A stretch of DNA of 35,637 nucleotides from an uncultured Clostridia bacterium. Lineage in GTDB: Bacteria > Bacillota > Clostridia > Oscillospirales > CAG-272. Under the pieces are notes generated by a model. The model was not told the origin of the DNA. It worked only from the letters and a program-made list of their open reading frames with translations, and did not search any database. The position numbers and the translations under genes are program-made. Location: positions 1-35,637 of the forward strand of contig CANPZU010000026.1 of assembly GCA_947588825.1 (NCBI GenBank), written 5' to 3'. This document shows positions 25,085-32,989 of the stretch, piece by piece (position 1 is the stretch's first letter; every line of letters starts with the position of its first letter).

Positions 25085-26134
25085 TTATGACATTCCTTCT
25101 TTAAGCGCGGCGAGCAGTTTCCCGGTACCGTCGCACGAGTGCTCCCAGTACATTATACCGAGAAGTCCCATCTGCTTGACAAAGGCGCATTTTTGTTTAA
25201 GGGAGCGTTCGTTGTCGTATGAAATAAATGTCAAGCCGTCAAAAAGGTACGCCCCCTCCGCCTTTTCGTCGTAGAAGGACAGAAAGCCGTTTTTGCCTAT
25301 GTAGCAGGCGTCAAGCTCTCCAAAGCCCGGACCGTAATTTCCAGGGTCGGCAAAACTGCCAAGTCCGTTTGTTGAGTTATCGCTGCGCTGTACGTTTTTC
25401 CACATTCTCGAGTAAAAGGCGGCGCCGATCACTATTTTGGATATCGGAACTCCCGCCTTGGAGAATATTTCAACCGAATGCTCGACGCTTCTTAAACCGT
25501 TATTTTTGCCTCTCGGAGAGGGAGGCGCATCGTACGAATAAATATTGGTGTGATGGCCTGTAATGCGATCGCCGCATCCGCGCATGTCATAAGTCATTAT
25601 GCTGACATAGTCAAGATAGTTTGACACCTTGTCCATTTCGGTATTGTCAATAAAATACTGATCGTTTCCCACGGCAATGGTGAGCATGAGATTTGGAATA
25701 TTCGAGTGATCAAACGCCCGTCTTATTTCCTTTAGCACAAGGGTGAAATTAACCTTGTCGTCGGAAGAAGCCTCTATGCCCGCCCAGTCAATTCCGGGAT
25801 ATTCCCAGTCGATGTCAATACCGTCAAGCGAATGCTTTTTCACAAACTCAAGGCAGGACTCTGCAAAGCGGCGTCTGCCCTCGGCGCTTGCGGCCATTGG
25901 CGAAAAACCGCCGCTTCCCCATCCGCCGACCGAAAAGAGTATCTTTATTTCGGGATTGAGTTCTTTTATTCTTTTAATATGCGACAGCTCGCTCTCGTGT
26001 TTGAAGCTTATCTCGGCGTTCACGCAATGGCAAAAAGCAATATTTATCACATCGAGCGAGAGCGCGTCCTCTTTTGTAATGTTCTTTAACTCGGAGTATA
26101 CCGCGTATGCGGCTATGATGTTTTTCTTTTTCAT
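25085..26134 (-). CDS. Intracellular GH18 glycosidase (chitinase-like)
   Basis: The 349-residue single-domain GH18 TIM barrel has the family motif DGIDIDWEYP with Asp104, Asp107, Asp109 and catalytic Glu111. Other marks are FSVGGWGSGGFSPMA, VSIMTYDMRG (substrate-assisting Tyr/Asp) and the closing GIMYWEHSCDGTGKL. GH18 enzymes cleave beta-1,4 N-acetylglucosamine polymers or the chitobiose core of N-glycans through the substrate's acetamido group. No signal peptide is present and no binding module is attached, so it is predicted to act on imported oligosaccharides. It starts 40 nt after queH with a poor ribosome site (AAAG) and probably shares that transcript. Confidence 0.92.
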   Translation of the reverse strand: MKKKNIIAAYAVYSELKNITKEDALSLDVINIAFCHCVNAEISFKHESELSHIKRIKELNPEIKILFSVGGWGSGGFSPMAASAEGRRRFAESCLEFVKKHSLDGIDIDWEYPGIDWAGIEASSDDKVNFTLVLKEIRRAFDHSNIPNLMLTIAVGNDQYFIDNTEMDKVSNYLDYVSIMTYDMRGCGDRITGHHTNIYSYDAPPSPRGKNNGLRSVEHSVEIFSKAGVPISKIVIGAAFYSRMWKNVQRSDNSTNGLGSFADPGNYGPGFGELDACYIGKNGFLSFYDEKAEGAYLFDGLTFISYDNERSLKQKCAFVKQMGLLGIMYWEHSCDGTGKLLAALKEGMS

Positions 26135-26174
26135 AATTATGCTTTATGTTGTTTACTTTATTATTTTTATTATT

Positions 26175-26783
26175 TTAATAAAGGTTCTTACTGCCTGACG
26201 CCGCCATGGAAAACTCGCAGCCGCAATAGTTCTGTCTGTACAGGCCGTACTTCTTTGAAAGCTCCACCGAACGCTTATATCCCTCTCTTTTCTTGAAGTC
26301 TGAGGGAAGGTGCGGTACGCCGTACATAAGGCTTGCCTCTTTTGATATTTCGTTTATTATCTCGGCGTTTTTGTGAGGGCTCACGGTGAGAGTTGTGGCA
26401 AAGAAATCAAAGGAAAGCTCGGCGGCGACCCTCGCCGTTTCAAAAAGTCTTTGCCTGAAACATAAAAGACATCTTTTTCCTCCTTCGGGCTCCTTTTCAA
26501 GTCCTGCGGCAATCTCCAAAAAGCTTTTGTGATCGTACTCCCCCGGAAAAAGTAGAGCGAGCTTTGTATTGTCAAGCAGCTTTCTTTGTGTCCCCAATCT
26601 TTTTTGATACTCGCTCTCCGGATATATACATGGGTTAAAATAGAAAACCGTGATTTCAAAATAGACAGCCAAATATTCTGTAACATAGCTGCTGCAAGGT
26701 CCGCAGCAGCTATGAAGTAAGAGTTTGGGCTTTTTATCAATACTCTCGAGCAGTATATCAAGCTCTTTTTGGTAGTTCGTCAT
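26175..26783 (-). CDS. queH: Epoxyqueuosine reductase QueH
   Basis: This 202-residue enzyme of the QueH family (formerly DUF208) reduces epoxyqueuosine at tRNA position 34 to queuosine, replacing QueG. Metal-cluster and redox cysteines are visible in HSCCGPCSSY (Cys26, Cys27, Cys30), RCLLCFRQRL (Cys105, Cys108) and YCGCEFS (Cys187, Cys189). The TLTVSPHKNAEIINEI and VPHLPSDFKKREGYKRS segments are also typical. Its start overlaps the stop of the upstream aldo/keto reductase in ATGA (26783-26780), showing translational coupling. A longer frame (to 26870) lies in that gene's reading space and is not expected to be used. Confidence 0.93.
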   Translation of the reverse strand: MTNYQKELDILLESIDKKPKLLLHSCCGPCSSYVTEYLAVYFEITVFYFNPCIYPESEYQKRLGTQRKLLDNTKLALLFPGEYDHKSFLEIAAGLEKEPEGGKRCLLCFRQRLFETARVAAELSFDFFATTLTVSPHKNAEIINEISKEASLMYGVPHLPSDFKKREGYKRSVELSKKYGLYRQNYCGCEFSMAASGSKNLY

Positions 26784-27916
26784 TGGAGTTCGCAATTTGC
26801 CTGACGCAGCATTTCGGGAATGCTTATGGACTGCGGGCACTTTTCCATGCACTTTCCGCACGCGACGCACTTGTTCGCTCCGTGGCCGTCATTTAAAATG
26901 CGATTGTAATGCCCGTTTTTCGAGATGTCGTCTCTGAACTTGTACGCCTCGTTCCACGTGCCGAAAATGCCGGGGATATCAACTCCCATGGGGCAGGGCA
27001 TACAGTATCTGCATCCGGTGCATCCGACCTTTATGCGGCGCATATACTCTTCGCGCGCCCTGTCAACAATCTCAAGCTCCTCGTGCGTCATGATGCCCAC
27101 GCCGGTCTTATCAAAAGTTTCGAGATTCTGATAGGTTTGCTCAAGGTTAGTGACGCCCGAAAGTACGGTCCCGATTTGCGGGAAATTGCAAAGCCACCTG
27201 AACGCCCACTCGGCTGGGGTGCGTTTTTCCTTATAGCTCTCAAAAACCTTTTTTACCGAGCCGGGTACGTTTGCAAGCCGTCCGCCTTGAAGTCCTTCCA
27301 TAATTACAATCGGGATGTTTTTGCTTCCCGCAAGTTCAACTCCCTTTATAGTCGCCTGATTGTTTATATCCATGTAGTTGAATTGGATCTGACACATATC
27401 CCAATCATAATCGTTAAGTATTTGCTCAAACGCGTCATAGTTGTCGTGAAAGGAGAAGCATGCGTATGTAATCTTTTTTTGCTTTTTAAGATCGTCAAGA
27501 AATTCGCGCACTCCAAGCTCGCGCAGACGTTTCCACTGTCCGAGGTTGAGCGAGTGAATCAGATAAAAATCTATAAAGTCCACCTGCAAATTGGCGCGCT
27601 GTTCTTCGTAAAGCCTGTACATGTCCTCCTTGGACTTGACGTCCCACACGGGAAGTTTGGTGGCAATATGCACCTTTTCCCGATATCCGCCTTTAAGAGC
27701 CGTTCCCACGGCCTTTTCGTTTTGTCTATCGGAATAAACATAAGCAGTGTCTATGTAATTTACTCCGTTGTCGATAGCGGTGTGCAGTATCTCATTTGCA
27801 ATCTCCTGATCGACGGTGTTTACTCCGTCCTCGTTTTTTTTCATGGGGAAACGCATACAGCCTATGCCGAATGCAGAACACTCGATTCCGAGCTTTCCGA
27901 AATTCCTGTATTTCAT
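26780..27916 (-). CDS. Aldo/keto reductase with C-terminal 2x[4Fe-4S] ferredoxin domain
   Basis: The 378-residue protein joins an aldo/keto reductase barrel to a bacterial ferredoxin-like domain. The catalytic tetrad is Asp56 and Tyr61 (DTAYVY), Lys87 (IATKLP) and His121 (DFYLIHS). The C-terminal part has two 4Fe-4S clusters: Cys299/302/305/308 (GCTGCRYCMPCPMGV) and Cys350/353/356/360 (CVACGKCMEKCP). Clostridial relatives are annotated as oxidoreductases of unknown substrate that may pass electrons to ferredoxin. The start at 27916 is fixed by AGGAGG 8 nt upstream. It is first of a transcript continuing to queH. An electron-supply role for QueH is a guess from overlap only. Confidence 0.93.
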   Translation of the reverse strand: MKYRNFGKLGIECSAFGIGCMRFPMKKNEDGVNTVDQEIANEILHTAIDNGVNYIDTAYVYSDRQNEKAVGTALKGGYREKVHIATKLPVWDVKSKEDMYRLYEEQRANLQVDFIDFYLIHSLNLGQWKRLRELGVREFLDDLKKQKKITYACFSFHDNYDAFEQILNDYDWDMCQIQFNYMDINNQATIKGVELAGSKNIPIVIMEGLQGGRLANVPGSVKKVFESYKEKRTPAEWAFRWLCNFPQIGTVLSGVTNLEQTYQNLETFDKTGVGIMTHEELEIVDRAREEYMRRIKVGCTGCRYCMPCPMGVDIPGIFGTWNEAYKFRDDISKNGHYNRILNDGHGANKCVACGKCMEKCPQSISIPEMLRQANCELQ

Positions 27917-27964
27917 ATAGCTTACCTCCTTGACATTCTTGGCATCAATGATTATATTTATTTC

Positions 27965-27993
27965 ATTATACATGAATTTTTTCATATTTTCAA
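27965..27993 (-). promoter_or_regulatory. Promoter for the aldo/keto reductase-queH-GH18 transcript
   Basis: Minus strand TTGAAA (27993-27988), 17 nt, TATAAT (27970-27965). The leader is about 40 nt. Confidence 0.75.
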
Positions 27994-28075
27994 TAGCCAA
28001 ATAGTTAAAATCGAATAAAAGCCGCCGTTCTTTACAGATTCCTGCGCAAACCGGATATTTTAGGTTCGATCGCTA

Positions 28076-28105
28076 TTGACGAATATGGTGTGGGTGTGGT
28101 ATAAT
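28076..28105 (+). promoter_or_regulatory. Extended -10 promoter for the surface hydrolase gene
   Basis: TTGACG (28076-28081), 18 nt, TATAAT (28100-28105), preceded by TGG to form an extended -10. The leader is about 100 nt before ATG 28214. Confidence 0.75.
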
Positions 28106-28213
28106 TAATATTACTGATATTACGTTAAATGTCGCTTGTTCGCAAACATTTGCGCGCTTGTAACTTTGACTTTATACGTTTGACTTCGTACATATAGATA
28201 CTACGGAGGTACA

Positions 28214-31063
28214 ATGAAAAAATCGCTTACTGTTATCATGCTGATTTTAATTTTGCCGTCTCTCTTTATACCTTCTTTTGCCGCAGGAATGACAAAACAG
28301 GCAAACGACGATTTTATTGAGGAGCTTTTGCTTTGCTCCGACCTGACCCTGCCTTACAAGGTGAACGATAATGTGTATGAGACGATAAAGGCGAACACCG
28401 GGTGCGACGATCTTTACAAGACGTATATGGTGACGGGAAAACCCACCTCCTCTTATACTTCAAACAGACAGTATTTTGAAAACGGCAAATACGAAAAGGG
28501 AAAATGGATCCCGGATAACCTCGCGGCCTCCTTATACATACAGCGTGCAATAGACGTATACGATTCTCTCAAGCTCACTTTGACAAACGACAGGCAAAGC
28601 GCGGCAAAAAGCATTATATCATACGGCTTTGAATCTCTTCCTCTGATGGAGAGAATAAGTATCCAAAACGCACCGAAATGGCTTGTGGGCGACTGTTTTG
28701 ACGGGCAAAAAATAATTTATAATCTTGACGACTCGTATGTTACTCCTAAACCGAGCGCAAACGGCTTTGCCGCGAGGATAAGAAATGACAGGGAAGCGTG
28801 CTCTTTCGGCGTGCTTGCCGATGTTAAAAATCAAAGCTCCTACCTTATATCAATTCCCGATGACGCAGAGTATTTTGTCGCTTACCTTTCCTGCGACCTT
28901 GCGTCAGGAAGCGATTTTTCGGATGCGAAAATGAGGGTCTGCCTTTTGGATGGCAATGGCAATGAGAGCGAGTACGGCATATACTGTATTTACAGGGGCT
29001 TTGAAAACAGAGTGGAAATAAGGCTTGATGGCGCTCAAAAGCTGCGCCTTGAGTTTTCATTTTCCTCCCCGTCGGGGAAATTGAAGGTCATACTTGCCGA
29101 CGCTTCCTTTACCGCGTCAAGCGGCAAAACTCCTGATATTTCTGAAAAAAGCAGCATAGCGCGCCTTGGTGACTGCAATCTTGACGGCATTGTCAATGAA
29201 CTTGATATTGCCGCGCTTACCGAAACACTCCTTTTTACGCGCTCATCCGGCGACTGTGTTTGCGATATTGATAAAAACGGAGAGGTCGATTATCTCGACT
29301 GTCTCTGCCTTGAAAACTATCTCATATTTATAAGAAACATGAATCACGAATATAACGATCAGAGTAAAAAACTGAGTGTTGCCGTTTTGGGTGATTCTAT
29401 TGCCAGAGGATACGGTCTTGATGATGCGGAAAACGGCAGGGCGTCCTCCCTTGCCTACGGGTCGCTTGTGGCAAGCGAGCTTGACAGGAGCACAATGTAC
29501 GATATCGACTTTGTCAACCGCGGCTTTGACGGAGATAAGGTGTCCGATCTCATGAATAAGCTTAAGCAAGCCTCATCGCCCGAGCGCCGCGCCGCAAAGA
29601 GCGCGGATCTCATAATGCTGAGTATAGGCGGAAACGATTTTCTCGCGTCTCTCAAAGAAGTTTTCGGGACTTATTTTGATATCGACACCGAGAATCCCGA
29701 AAATGCGCTTTCGCAGATGTCAAAAATCAAATACACCGAAATAATTAAATTCCTTGCAAGCGACGTTATTGACAGCGCGGTTGATAATGCCGCCCGCGAG
29801 TATCAAAAAGAGGCGCAGGATCTTATATCTTATATATCGCTTCTTAATCCCGACGCTCTCATATTGCTTACAACCATACCGAACACGGCGCAAAGCAGCG
29901 ATTTTGTTTACAGGCTTACCGTGCCCCTTCTCGGTCAGCATGACATTCTTTTGGGTAATCTTTATGAATTTGCCGACGAATGGCTTTGCTACTTTAACGA
30001 GATAATCTCAAACGAGCTTTCAAACTTTTCAAAACAGCTGATAATAGTAGATGAGGGCGATGTTTTCGACGGTTCTGCAGAGCTTTCTCTCATGGAAATA
30101 TCAAATAAGGTGTATTTGAATGATATAGCTTCGGGCAACTTCGAGAGTGTAAAGCACTTTGACATTCATCCCTCGGCGGCCGGACACTCTAAAATGGCAA
30201 GCGAGCATATAAAAGCGCTTGACGGACAAATAAAGAAATGGAACGCCGAATACACGGGAAACGATGTGAAGAAAGAGGAATATAAATATTCAAAAAGCGG
30301 CAAGGAAAACCTGACTCGGATAACTACTGCGGCGGAAAATGCCAAAGAAAACGAAATACTGTATACGGTAGGCGTCGATAACGCAAACAAGCTTTCCAAT
30401 TTGCTTCTTACCGTGAATTTTAACGACGAGCTTTTGACCCTTGACGACGTTGAAATAAAGGGAGCTTCGGGTATTCTCAGTAATGAATCAAACGGCGTTT
30501 TCAGGCTTCTTGCCAAGGACGGCGCATCTCTTTCGGATAAAATAACCCTCACGCTTACCTTTAAAAACGTGAGCGAGAAACAGGCGAAGGCTGTAATATC
30601 GGCGCTTGCAAAGGAGAGCTTGCTTACCGCGGACCGCAAATGGAGCGCCGAGTGTACCTCCGAAGCGGAAATAACCCTCTCGTCAAAGCAAGATGATAAT
30701 AAGCCTCAAAGCGGAACGACACAAAAGGATACGGATACGAAAGATCCCGACGATGGCACAACGCAAAAAGATACGGATACGAAAGATCCCGACGATGGCA
30801 CAACGCAAAAAGACACGGATACAAAAAATCCGGAAGGCGACGCCGTGACGAGCTTGACGGATAATAATGACGATAATTCAAAACCCGTGCCTTCGGACGG
30901 TGAGGATAGCGGTACATCTTTGTCTGTATCCGGCGATAAAGGAGTTGATCCGAAGATTATAATCTACGTCGTATTTACGGCGGCAATCCTCGCTGTTATA
31001 ATATCGCTTGTTATCGCCGCGGCGGCGGCGCACAATAAAAAGAAAGAAGAAATGAAAAAATAA
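28214..31063 (+). CDS. Membrane-anchored SGNH hydrolase with dockerin and cohesin-like domains
   Basis: This 949-residue exported protein is mosaic. A signal peptide (1 to about 23) is followed by an unrecognised N-terminal region (about 24-300) whose second half is beta-rich. A type I-like dockerin follows (about 316-374), with two calcium loops GDCNLDGIVNELD and CDIDKNGEVDYLD. The SGNH/GDSL hydrolase domain (about 386-675) has VLGDSIARGYG (nucleophile Ser395), IGGNDF (Asn474) and FDIHPSAAGH (Asp650, His652). It would deacylate or de-esterify a carbohydrate or lipid. Residues 710-822 resemble a cohesin. A Thr/Asp/Lys repeat linker (835-876), an acidic tail and a C-terminal membrane helix (about 914-939) with Lys tail end it. 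It is probably cotranscribed with the oxidoreductase 42 nt downstream. Confidence 0.85.
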   Translation: MKKSLTVIMLILILPSLFIPSFAAGMTKQANDDFIEELLLCSDLTLPYKVNDNVYETIKANTGCDDLYKTYMVTGKPTSSYTSNRQYFENGKYEKGKWIPDNLAASLYIQRAIDVYDSLKLTLTNDRQSAAKSIISYGFESLPLMERISIQNAPKWLVGDCFDGQKIIYNLDDSYVTPKPSANGFAARIRNDREACSFGVLADVKNQSSYLISIPDDAEYFVAYLSCDLASGSDFSDAKMRVCLLDGNGNESEYGIYCIYRGFENRVEIRLDGAQKLRLEFSFSSPSGKLKVILADASFTASSGKTPDISEKSSIARLGDCNLDGIVNELDIAALTETLLFTRSSGDCVCDIDKNGEVDYLDCLCLENYLIFIRNMNHEYNDQSKKLSVAVLGDSIARGYGLDDAENGRASSLAYGSLVASELDRSTMYDIDFVNRGFDGDKVSDLMNKLKQASSPERRAAKSADLIMLSIGGNDFLASLKEVFGTYFDIDTENPENALSQMSKIKYTEIIKFLASDVIDSAVDNAAREYQKEAQDLISYISLLNPDALILLTTIPNTAQSSDFVYRLTVPLLGQHDILLGNLYEFADEWLCYFNEIISNELSNFSKQLIIVDEGDVFDGSAELSLMEISNKVYLNDIASGNFESVKHFDIHPSAAGHSKMASEHIKALDGQIKKWNAEYTGNDVKKEEYKYSKSGKENLTRITTAAENAKENEILYTVGVDNANKLSNLLLTVNFNDELLTLDDVEIKGASGILSNESNGVFRLLAKDGASLSDKITLTLTFKNVSEKQAKAVISALAKESLLTADRKWSAECTSEAEITLSSKQDDNKPQSGTTQKDTDTKDPDDGTTQKDTDTKDPDDGTTQKDTDTKNPEGDAVTSLTDNNDDNSKPVPSDGEDSGTSLSVSGDKGVDPKIIIYVVFTAAILAVIISLVIAAAAAHNKKKEEMKK
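30716..30841 (+). repeat. Three 42-bp tandem repeats in the surface-protein linker
   Basis: Copies at 30716-30757, 30758-30799 and 30800-30841 encode TTQKDTDTKDPDDG, with the third diverged at its end to KNPEGD. Copies 1 and 2 are nearly identical in DNA, indicating recent slippage expansion. The encoded stretch is a flexible extracellular spacer. Confidence 0.93.
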
Positions 31064-31105
31064 ACGGCCGTTGACGGCCGAAAAGAAATAAAAGGCGGTG
31101 AACAT

Positions 31106-32194
31106 ATGAAAAAACTCAGAGTCGGAATAATAGGAACCGGCGGAATAGCAAATCAGCACATCAAGGCGTACATGGCGATACCCGATGTAGAAATTGTCGG
31201 AGGCGCCGATATCATTCCGGGAAAGGCAAGGGCGTTTCTTGACGGATACGGTCTTGAAAATGCGGTCGCCTGCGAAAGCGCGGACGAACTGTTAAAGCAC
31301 GAGCTTGACGCGGTAAGCGTGTGTACCTACAACAGCACGCACGCCGAGTGTACCGTAAAGGCGCTGGAGGCTTCCTGTCACGTGCTCTGCGAAAAGCCGA
31401 TGAGCGTTACGCTTGCCGACGCCGTGGAAATGGCAAAGGCGGAGAAAAAGTCCGGCAAAATACTGACCATAGGCTTTCAGCCAAGATATGACGAGAACTC
31501 GGCATATGTAAAGGAAATCGTACAGTCAGGAAAGCTCGGCGACGTGTACTATGTGCAGACGGGCGGAGGCAGACGGCGGGGAATACCCGGACGGACCTTT
31601 ATCGAAAAAAGGTATGCGGGCGTCGGAGCGCTTGCCGATATCGGATGCTATGCACTTGATTTTGGCCTTAACACCATCGGATATCCAAAGCCCCTGACGG
31701 TAAGCGCCGTTTCGTATGATTATTTTGGAAAAAATCCGAAATACTATGCGGAGAGCGAAAGATTCAGCGTTGACGATTTTTCAGCCGCTTTTATAAGACT
31801 TGAAGGAGGAGTGACCTTTGACTTCAGAATGTCTTGGGCCATGCATATGGATACCTGCGGAGACTTTATATTTCTCGGAAAGGACGCCGGTCTTAAAGTA
31901 AAACAGCCGAATCTTGATCTGCGCGGAGGCGCGTGGGACGGTCCGATAGGCGAAATAACGCTCATGCATGACGACGAAAACGGTAATCCCACCTCGACCC
32001 CGATACCGCTCAAGCATATGGAAAAATCAAATCTTTTCTTTAAAAAGGTGCTTTCGTTTGTTACCGCGATAAGAGAAAATCTGCCCGCGCCTATTCCCAC
32101 ATCTCAGATAATATATAATCAGGCAATAATCGACGGTATTATAAGAAGCTCGGAATGCGGACATGAGGTGGATATCGTTATTCCTGAAATTTGA
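31106..32194 (+). CDS. Gfo/Idh/MocA family NAD(P)-dependent oxidoreductase
   Basis: The 362-residue two-domain dehydrogenase has an N-terminal Rossmann fold with GIIGTGGIANQH (about 7-18) and the catalytic-loop motif CEKPMS (Glu96, Lys97, Pro98). The C-terminal domain carries GGALADIG-type CYALDF sequence (GVGALADIGCYALDF), which positions substrate next to nicotinamide. Members oxidise or epimerise sugars, inositols or related polyols. The precise substrate cannot be read from the sequence. A ribosome site AAAGGCGGTG is 6 nt upstream. It lies 42 nt after the surface hydrolase gene, with a CGGCCG-TTGA-CGGCCG hairpin but no T-run between them, and a terminator follows it. Confidence 0.92.
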   Translation: MKKLRVGIIGTGGIANQHIKAYMAIPDVEIVGGADIIPGKARAFLDGYGLENAVACESADELLKHELDAVSVCTYNSTHAECTVKALEASCHVLCEKPMSVTLADAVEMAKAEKKSGKILTIGFQPRYDENSAYVKEIVQSGKLGDVYYVQTGGGRRRGIPGRTFIEKRYAGVGALADIGCYALDFGLNTIGYPKPLTVSAVSYDYFGKNPKYYAESERFSVDDFSAAFIRLEGGVTFDFRMSWAMHMDTCGDFIFLGKDAGLKVKQPNLDLRGGAWDGPIGEITLMHDDENGNPTSTPIPLKHMEKSNLFFKKVLSFVTAIRENLPAPIPTSQIIYNQAIIDGIIRSSECGHEVDIVIPEI

Positions 32195-32233
32195 TTGCTC
32201 ATTAAATAAAAAGAAGAACCCGATTGGGAACGC

Positions 32234-32287
32234 AAAATACGGCACGGTATCGGAAACGGTACTGCGCCGTATTTTTTCGTTTTGTTT
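32234..32287. terminator. Terminator between oxidoreductase and ABC permease genes
   Basis: AAAATACGGC (32234-32243) pairs perfectly with GCCGTATTTT (32276-32285), followed by TTTTTT (32282-32287) on the plus strand. The minus-strand side also ends in TTTT, so it may serve both convergent genes. Confidence 0.85.
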
Positions 32288-32354
32288 TAGGAATGGAGAA
32301 AACGAGCCGATTATTTTGTGAGTGTCTCGCAGAAATAAGCCTTTCCTTGCAGCA

Positions 32355-32984
32355 TCAAACCTCTCGCTTTTTATAAAACACGACGGATAAATACCATGAC
32401 AGTGCATACAGCCCGATTCCAACTACAGACAGACCGCACAAGAGCAGGTTCGGCGCAAGCTCGTTCGCCGCCGGCTTTCCTTTAAACAATGAAGACGCAA
32501 CTACGCTGCCTGTGCAAAATATACTAATCATAACGTAATAAGCGATTCTTCCTTTTCCCGTGCCAAACCTGAACATTAAAGGCAGACCGATAGAGCTAGA
32601 AACCAGCGTAAGGATGAACATCGCAAGCAAAGTTAAAAGCAAATCATTAAAACGTAACGAGTCGTTCAGATTTATTTTGATTGTCAGCGTGATACTTGTT
32701 AATGCTAAAATTGCAAACATGGAAAACAAGCCTGTCAGATATTTAGAGGACACAATCTGCGACTTTGTATAGGGCAGTGTGCCGCTATATAAAATCCAGC
32801 CGCTGTTCTCGTCGAAACTTAGAAGATTGATCGGTATTATTCCGCACAAAATGCATGGGTAAAACACAAAGAACCAATTAATATCGCCTACACACGATAT
32901 CGCAAGAAAAACAACCGTAACAAACAGATACGCCCGACAATATTTTTTCATCATATACCATTCTTTTAAAAGCAAACCCTTCAT
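32355..32984 (-). CDS. ABC-2 type transporter permease
   Basis: The 209-residue membrane protein has about six hydrophobic segments and starts MKGLLLKEWYMMKKY, typical of ABC-2 permeases that accompany YtrA-regulated ATPases. It would form the membrane channel for the ATPase encoded 6 nt upstream on the same strand. The first segment includes LFVTVVFLAISCV. A conserved DENSGWILYSGTLPYTKSQIVSSKYL loop lies between segments 2 and 3. Systems of this type are linked to cell-envelope stress or peptide antibiotic export. The substrate is unknown. Confidence 0.88.
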   Translation of the reverse strand: MKGLLLKEWYMMKKYCRAYLFVTVVFLAISCVGDINWFFVFYPCILCGIIPINLLSFDENSGWILYSGTLPYTKSQIVSSKYLTGLFSMFAILALTSITLTIKINLNDSLRFNDLLLTLLAMFILTLVSSSIGLPLMFRFGTGKGRIAYYVMISIFCTGSVVASSLFKGKPAANELAPNLLLCGLSVVGIGLYALSWYLSVVFYKKREV

Positions 32985-32989
32985 TTATT

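Noticed and set aside
26909-28018. Long open frame (about 369 codons) on the plus strand
   Set aside because: It lies exactly antisense to the aldo/keto reductase-ferredoxin gene, has no ribosome site and shows no recognisable domain. The minus-strand gene has full catalytic and cluster motifs.
30716-30841. Short direct repeats that could suggest a CRISPR array
   Set aside because: The repeats are contiguous without spacers, are in frame and encode a low-complexity linker.
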